Shown here: one piece after another, positions 60,600-64,000 of the stretch
Layout of the letters: each line of letters begins with the position of its first letter
Position numbering within the stretch: the stretch's first letter is position 1
Source: Arcanobacterium wilhelmae
GTDB taxonomy: Bacteria > Actinomycetota > Actinomycetes > Actinomycetales > Actinomycetaceae
DNA: 64,000 nt
Assembly (NCBI RefSeq): GCF_029632765.1
Contig: NZ_CP121247.1
Span: 868,001 to 932,000, forward strand
Reading direction: 5' to 3'
Made by a program: the position numbers and the translations under genes
Notes under the pieces: generated by a model
Told to the model about the DNA's origin: nothing
The model's database searches: none
What the model saw: only the letters and a program-made list of their open reading frames with translations

Positions 60600-61786
60600 T
60601 GGCGCAACTTCCCGACGGCGTCCCCGCGCCTGGGGACGGCTCGCTTCCCGATCCGAACGTTGCCAGCGGGTTCGCAGCCTACGTCCACATTCCGTTTTGC
60701 GCCGTACGCTGCGGATATTGCGATTTCAACACGTACACGAACCTTGACTTCGGGCCAGGTGCGTCGGCGTCGGACTACCACGACACGCTCGCGCGCGAGA
60801 TTGAGCTCTCGGCGGGGGTGCTCGGCAACCCAGGCAAAGTTACGAGCGTCTTTTTCGGAGGCGGGACGCCAACGCTCCTGCCTGCGAAGGATCTTGCTGC
60901 AACCCTGGAGCGCCTGCGTGCCACGTTCGGTATCGAGCCTGGCGCAGAAGTGACAACTGAGGCAAACCCCGAAACCCTCACCTTTGAGCGCCTGCGCATC
61001 CTGCACGACGCCGGCTTCACTCGTGTCTCGTTCGGCATGCAGTCGGCTGTTTCGCACGTATTGCAGGTTCTCGATCGTGCCCACACTCCCGGCCAAGTGG
61101 ATGCCGCAGTCGGCTGGGCGCGCGAGCTCGGGCTCGAGCATTCTGTGGATCTGATTTACGGAGCGCCAGGGGAGTCCATGGATGATTGGCGCGCCTCACT
61201 CGAGGCCGCGATCGCGCTCGATCCGCCGCACATTTCCGCTTACGGCCTCACGATCGAGCCTGGCACGAAGATGGGTGGCCAAGTCCGGCGCGGAGAGATT
61301 CCCGAGCCCGACCCGGATGTCCTCGCCGACAAATACATGCTCGCCGAGGAGCTTTTGTCCAACGCAGGCTACGAGTGGTACGAGGTGTCGAACTGGGCCA
61401 AGCCTGGCCATCATTCTCGCCACAACCTCGCCTACTGGCAGGACGCTAACTGGTGGGGGTATGGGCCTGGCGCTCACAGTCACGTCAATGGCACACGCTG
61501 GTGGAATGTGAAGCACCCGATCCAATATGCGGCGGCGCTTGCACAGGGAAAATCGCCGGCTGCTGCTCGTGAGCTTCTCACGGCCGATGAGCGACGCGAA
61601 GAACAGATCATGCTTGGCATCCGCCTGCGCGAGGGAATCGCAACGCCCCAGGGTGCCGCACCCGAGGTAGTTGCGGGCTTCATTGCAGACGGGTTGGTGG
61701 AGCCTGTACCCGCGATGCATAGCCGTCTCATCCTGACAGTAAAGGGGCGCTTGCTCGCCGATACCGTCATCCGAGCGCTCTGGTAA
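60599..61786 (+). CDS. hemW: HemW-like radical SAM heme chaperone
   Basis: 395-residue radical SAM protein. The cluster motif is HIPFCAVRCGYCDFNTY (CxxxCxxC), with GGGTPTLL, TTEANPETLTFERL and RVSFGMQSAVSHVLQVLDRAHTP as family motifs; the HemN_C domain is at the end. HemW inserts heme into respiratory proteins and is often mis-named oxygen-independent coproporphyrinogen oxidase. The start is GTG 60599 overlapping the trmB stop by 1 nt; residues before AAYVHIPFC form a short extra N-terminus. Last gene of the lepA-trmB-hemW operon. Confidence 0.92.
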   Translation: MAQLPDGVPAPGDGSLPDPNVASGFAAYVHIPFCAVRCGYCDFNTYTNLDFGPGASASDYHDTLAREIELSAGVLGNPGKVTSVFFGGGTPTLLPAKDLAATLERLRATFGIEPGAEVTTEANPETLTFERLRILHDAGFTRVSFGMQSAVSHVLQVLDRAHTPGQVDAAVGWARELGLEHSVDLIYGAPGESMDDWRASLEAAIALDPPHISAYGLTIEPGTKMGGQVRRGEIPEPDPDVLADKYMLAEELLSNAGYEWYEVSNWAKPGHHSRHNLAYWQDANWWGYGPGAHSHVNGTRWWNVKHPIQYAAALAQGKSPAAARELLTADERREEQIMLGIRLREGIATPQGAAPEVVAGFIADGLVEPVPAMHSRLILTVKGRLLADTVIRALW

Positions 61787-61880
61787 TGCTGCCGAGTGGC
61801 CTGTGGCGAGCCACACCCCGGCGTCGCGAACACACGTCCTCATTTTAGTGCCACCAGCCCATGCTGGTACGCTTTGCCTC

Positions 61881-62555
61881 ATGAATGTCAACGATGTCGC
61901 AATGTTTTCTCTCGTCGGCGTGTTTTTCCTGGTTGTCATCGGAGGGATCGTCTTTTCGTTCCTTGGCAAAAACAAGGGTCATTGGGATGAGCGCTCGCGC
62001 GTGCGCGGGCAGATGCGTAAGCGCGGTTGGAAGGTTGCAGACACAGTTGGCGACATTGCCAAATTTTTCGCGGTCAATGATCGTTACACGCTCATGGATC
62101 GTGCCCTGGCACCGGACGTGCCAGGCCTGATGGCCGTCGAGGGCAAGAGCGGTGAGACGGAATGGAAGACTGCCGTGACGATCTCTCCCGACGACGGTGC
62201 GCAGCTTCTCGTGTCGGCTACCCTTGCTCAGCGACCGGACGGTTCGATTGGTGCGCTGGACGAGGCGCGCCTGGATCGCACTGACGGCGGCTTCGCGATT
62301 TTCTCCGATCAAGGCGAGGCGAGCTGGCTAGCGGACGGCACGGAGAGCGGGCAGTTCCCTCCCTATCTCACTCATGATCTTCTCGATTGGCTTTACCGCT
62401 GGGAGAGCGCGGAAGCCGTTCACTTTGCAGGTGAGCAGGTCACGGCCCGCTTGACCCCCGAGGCGTCCAGGCGCGATCTCGTGGAACTCGTGGACGAATC
62501 TTCACGGGCAATCGGCACCACGATTGGCCTGCTCCCTCCGATCGCGTGGGCGTAG
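61881..62555 (+). CDS. Single-helix membrane protein of unknown function
   Basis: I do not recognise a family. The 224 residues start with one helix (about residues 7-27, VAMFSLVGVFFLVVIGGIVFSFL), so the protein is probably anchored with the bulk in the cytoplasm. The rest is soluble: a basic segment (DERSRVRGQMRKRGWKVADTVGD), then an alpha/beta part with strands such as EWKTAVTISPDDGAQLLVSATLA and GFAIFSDQGEASWL. ATG 61881 was chosen because TGGTACGCT ends 7 nt before it, matching a leaderless start. It follows hemW with 94 bp between and converges with the DUF3097 gene with no gap. Confidence 0.65.
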   Translation: MNVNDVAMFSLVGVFFLVVIGGIVFSFLGKNKGHWDERSRVRGQMRKRGWKVADTVGDIAKFFAVNDRYTLMDRALAPDVPGLMAVEGKSGETEWKTAVTISPDDGAQLLVSATLAQRPDGSIGALDEARLDRTDGGFAIFSDQGEASWLADGTESGQFPPYLTHDLLDWLYRWESAEAVHFAGEQVTARLTPEASRRDLVELVDESSRAIGTTIGLLPPIAWA

Positions 62556-63401
62556 CTACTCGCCTTCGGTGACGAAATCGATCAGCTCTTCCATGCGCCC
62601 GAGGAGGGCGGGGGAGAGATCCGTATAGGAGTGCACTGAATCGAGGATGCGCTTCCAGCCCAGCCCGATGTCTTCGGCGTTCGAGTGCGGCCAGCCGAGC
62701 CGTGTGAGAGTGCCCACCTTGATGTCCTCTCCGCGTGGCACGGTTGGCCACTGCCGGATGCCGACGGCGCTGGGCTTCACTGCCTGCCAGACGTCCACGT
62801 AAGGGTGGCCGAGGACGAGCACGCCGGGCTTTCGCATGGCGGCCTGCGCGATTCGTGATTCCTTCGACCCAGGAACAAGATGATCGAGGAGAACTCCGGC
62901 TCTGTGGCGCTCATCAGGCCCGAACACCTCGAGGATCTCGAGGAGATGATCGGCGCCGAAGAGCTCTTCGACCATAATCCCCACGTAGGCGAGATCCTCA
63001 CCCCAGATTTTCGACACCAGCTCGGCGTCGTGCTTTCCCTCAACCCAAATGCGACTCGGACGTGCCACCCGAGCCTCATGGGCAACGGCTCGCGAGCCGG
63101 AGGCGGTAATCTGCGCACCAGCGACCGTCTTCAGCCCCGACGTCGTTGTTGCCGGTTTCGGCGGGACCAGGGTGACGGGTTTGCCCTCGGCCCAGAACCC
63201 CGGGCCCACGAAGAATGAGCGTCGTTTGTTGAAACGATCCTCGAGCTCCATCTGCCACTTTCCGGCGACTTTCGCGACCCGCATCACTTCTCCGACGTAG
63301 CCCGACGACGGGTCTTCGAGGAGCATGCCCACCTCGACTGGCACCTCGGGCGCCTTCGGGTTGCGTGAAAAGTTGGCCAATACATCGTTTGAGTAACGCA
63401 C
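62556..63401 (-). CDS. DUF3097 family protein
   Basis: 281-residue cytoplasmic protein of the actinobacterial DUF3097 family. After a beta-rich N-terminal part (GMLLEDPSSGYVGEVMRVAKVAGKWQMELEDRFNKRRSFFVGPGFW), residues about 110-200 hold RIWVEGKHDAELVSKIWGEDLAYVGI and GVLLDHLVPGSKESRIAQA, which look like the first two motifs of a TOPRIM fold, then VLVLGHPYVDVWQAVKPSAVG. GTG 63401 was chosen because TATTCT ends 5 nt before it. The family's activity is unknown. It is divergent from hrcA, with about 100 bp between, and converges with the preceding membrane-protein gene. Confidence 0.85.
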   Translation of the reverse strand: MRYSNDVLANFSRNPKAPEVPVEVGMLLEDPSSGYVGEVMRVAKVAGKWQMELEDRFNKRRSFFVGPGFWAEGKPVTLVPPKPATTTSGLKTVAGAQITASGSRAVAHEARVARPSRIWVEGKHDAELVSKIWGEDLAYVGIMVEELFGADHLLEILEVFGPDERHRAGVLLDHLVPGSKESRIAQAAMRKPGVLVLGHPYVDVWQAVKPSAVGIRQWPTVPRGEDIKVGTLTRLGWPHSNAEDIGLGWKRILDSVHSYTDLSPALLGRMEELIDFVTEGE

Positions 63402-63469
63402 GCGCCCCAGAATAGTGCACGCGCAGGGCTGAATTTGGGATATGTACACCGGCAAGTTGCGGCGTAGAA

Positions 63470-63496
63470 TTAGCACTCGGAATGTGCAAGTGCCAG
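63470..63496 (+). promoter_or_regulatory. CIRCE-like operator of hrcA
   Basis: TTAGCACTC (63470-63478), a 9-bp spacer, then AAGTGCCAG (63488-63496). The left arm and spacing match CIRCE exactly; the right arm differs from GAGTGCTAA at three positions. TAGAAT (63465-63470), a -10, adjoins it. HrcA would repress its own gene here. Confidence 0.82.
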
Positions 63497-63507
63497 GGAG
63501 GTGAGTG

Positions 63508-64000
63508 ATGACGGATCGCAAGTCAATTGTTTTGAAAGCAATCGTGGAGGATTACGTTGCCACGCGCGAGCCCGTTGGCTCGAAGGCCGTGGTGGAACGT
63601 CATAAGCTCGCTGTCTCACCGGCAACGGTCCGCAACGACATGGCGCAGCTCGAGGAAGCAGGTCTGATCGTCCAGCCGCACACGTCCGCCGGACGCATTC
63701 CAACCGATGCTGGATATCGTGCATTCGTCGATGCGATTGCGAAGGTGAAGCCGCTGTCGAAGGCGCAACGCACGGCGATCAACGACATGCTTTCGGACGC
63801 GGTGGATCTCGATGATGTCTTATCTCGAGCCGTGCGCCTGCTCGCTCAGTTCACGCGGCAGGTTGCGGTTGTGCAGTACCCATCCCTCACGCGCGTCGGG
63901 CTAAGGCATGTCGAACTCCTGCTGTTGGCTCCTCGCGTGATCCTCGTGGTGATTATTACCGATGCTGGGCGCGTCGAGCAACGAACGATTTCAGCGGTTG
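63508..64000 (+). CDS. hrcA: Heat-inducible transcription repressor HrcA, partial
   Basis: The first 164 residues of HrcA, the repressor of the groE and dnaK heat-shock genes, before the window ends. The N-terminal winged helix is [74 protein letters not shown], matching the family closely; the start of the GAF-like domain is visible ([11 protein letters not shown]). ATG 63508 has GGGAGGTG before it. A CIRCE element overlaps its promoter, so it is self-regulated. dnaJ would be expected next, outside the window. Confidence 0.95.
   Translation, partial: MTDRKSIVLKAIVEDYVATREPVGSKAVVERHKLAVSPATVRNDMAQLEEAGLIVQPHTSAGRIPTDAGYRAFVDAIAKVKPLSKAQRTAINDMLSDAVDLDDVLSRAVRLLAQFTRQVAVVQYPSLTRVGLRHVELLLLAPRVILVVIITDAGRVEQRTISAV

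Overview
The window looks like a chromosomal segment of a moderately GC-rich actinobacterium (about 58% G+C by eye). The content and gene order support this: comEA-comEC-holA, rpsT, lepA-trmB-hemW, a DUF3097 gene and a CIRCE-controlled hrcA form a familiar actinobacterial neighbourhood, and many first genes of transcription units have a -10 hexamer only about 6 nt before the start codon, the layout of leaderless mRNAs. An Actinomycetaceae-type organism (Arcanobacterium/Trueperella-like) is my best guess, with low certainty on the genus.

Layout. 1-2.6 kb: an MFS organophosphate antiporter cut by the left edge, a 0.6-kb intergenic stretch with three palindromic repeats of about 62 bp, a YchJ-like protein and a small membrane protein. 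2.7-4.7 kb: an OafA-type acyltransferase with an SGNH domain, split by a one-base frameshift at a T5 tract. 4.8-6.9 kb: an arsenic-type operon (arsR, ArsP-like permease, arsC, redox protein) behind a nested palindromic operator. 7.0-9.9 kb: a lysine riboswitch with terminator and antiterminator ahead of a polar amino-acid ABC importer. 9.9-13.8 kb: a convergent aminoacyl-phosphatidylglycerol synthase/esterase pair. 14-25 kb: housekeeping genes (deoD, AI-2E transporter, HAD, VKOR, HIT, leuS, mutarotase, NagD-like HAD, HerA-like ATPase). 25-32 kb: comEA, comEC, holA, pntA, pntB, rpsT. 32.5-34.4 kb: a PemK-like protein and two small membrane proteins.

34.4-57.7 kb is a large surface-polymer locus lying between rpsT and lepA. 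It holds two GT4 enzymes, wecB/wecC for UDP-ManNAc and UDP-ManNAcA, two CDP-glycerol glycerophosphotransferase-type polymerases (one fused to a GT2), a GT2-GT4 fusion, an unrecognised 205-residue protein, a TagGH/Wzm-Wzt type ABC exporter, two divergent GtrA proteins with a GtrB-like transferase, a DUF2304 protein and a large membrane protein, galE, an XcbB/Asp2-like alpha/beta-hydrolase, and a secreted PGRP-type amidase with FG-GAP repeats. Genes are joined by 1- to 11-nt overlaps. Together they suggest a wall-linked polymer containing ManNAc(A), galactose and glycerol phosphate, probably decorated outside the membrane through the GtrA/GtrB module. 57.9-64 kb returns to core genes: lepA, trmB, hemW, a membrane protein, DUF3097 and hrcA (cut by the right edge).

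The most unusual signals are the triple palindromic repeat, a strongly over-represented 10-mer (CCGACGCCGG and its complement, at least 11 copies), the frameshifted acyltransferase, the lysine riboswitch beside a probable aminoacyl-lipid system, and the composite polymer locus. I found no tRNA, rRNA, CRISPR array or insertion sequence.
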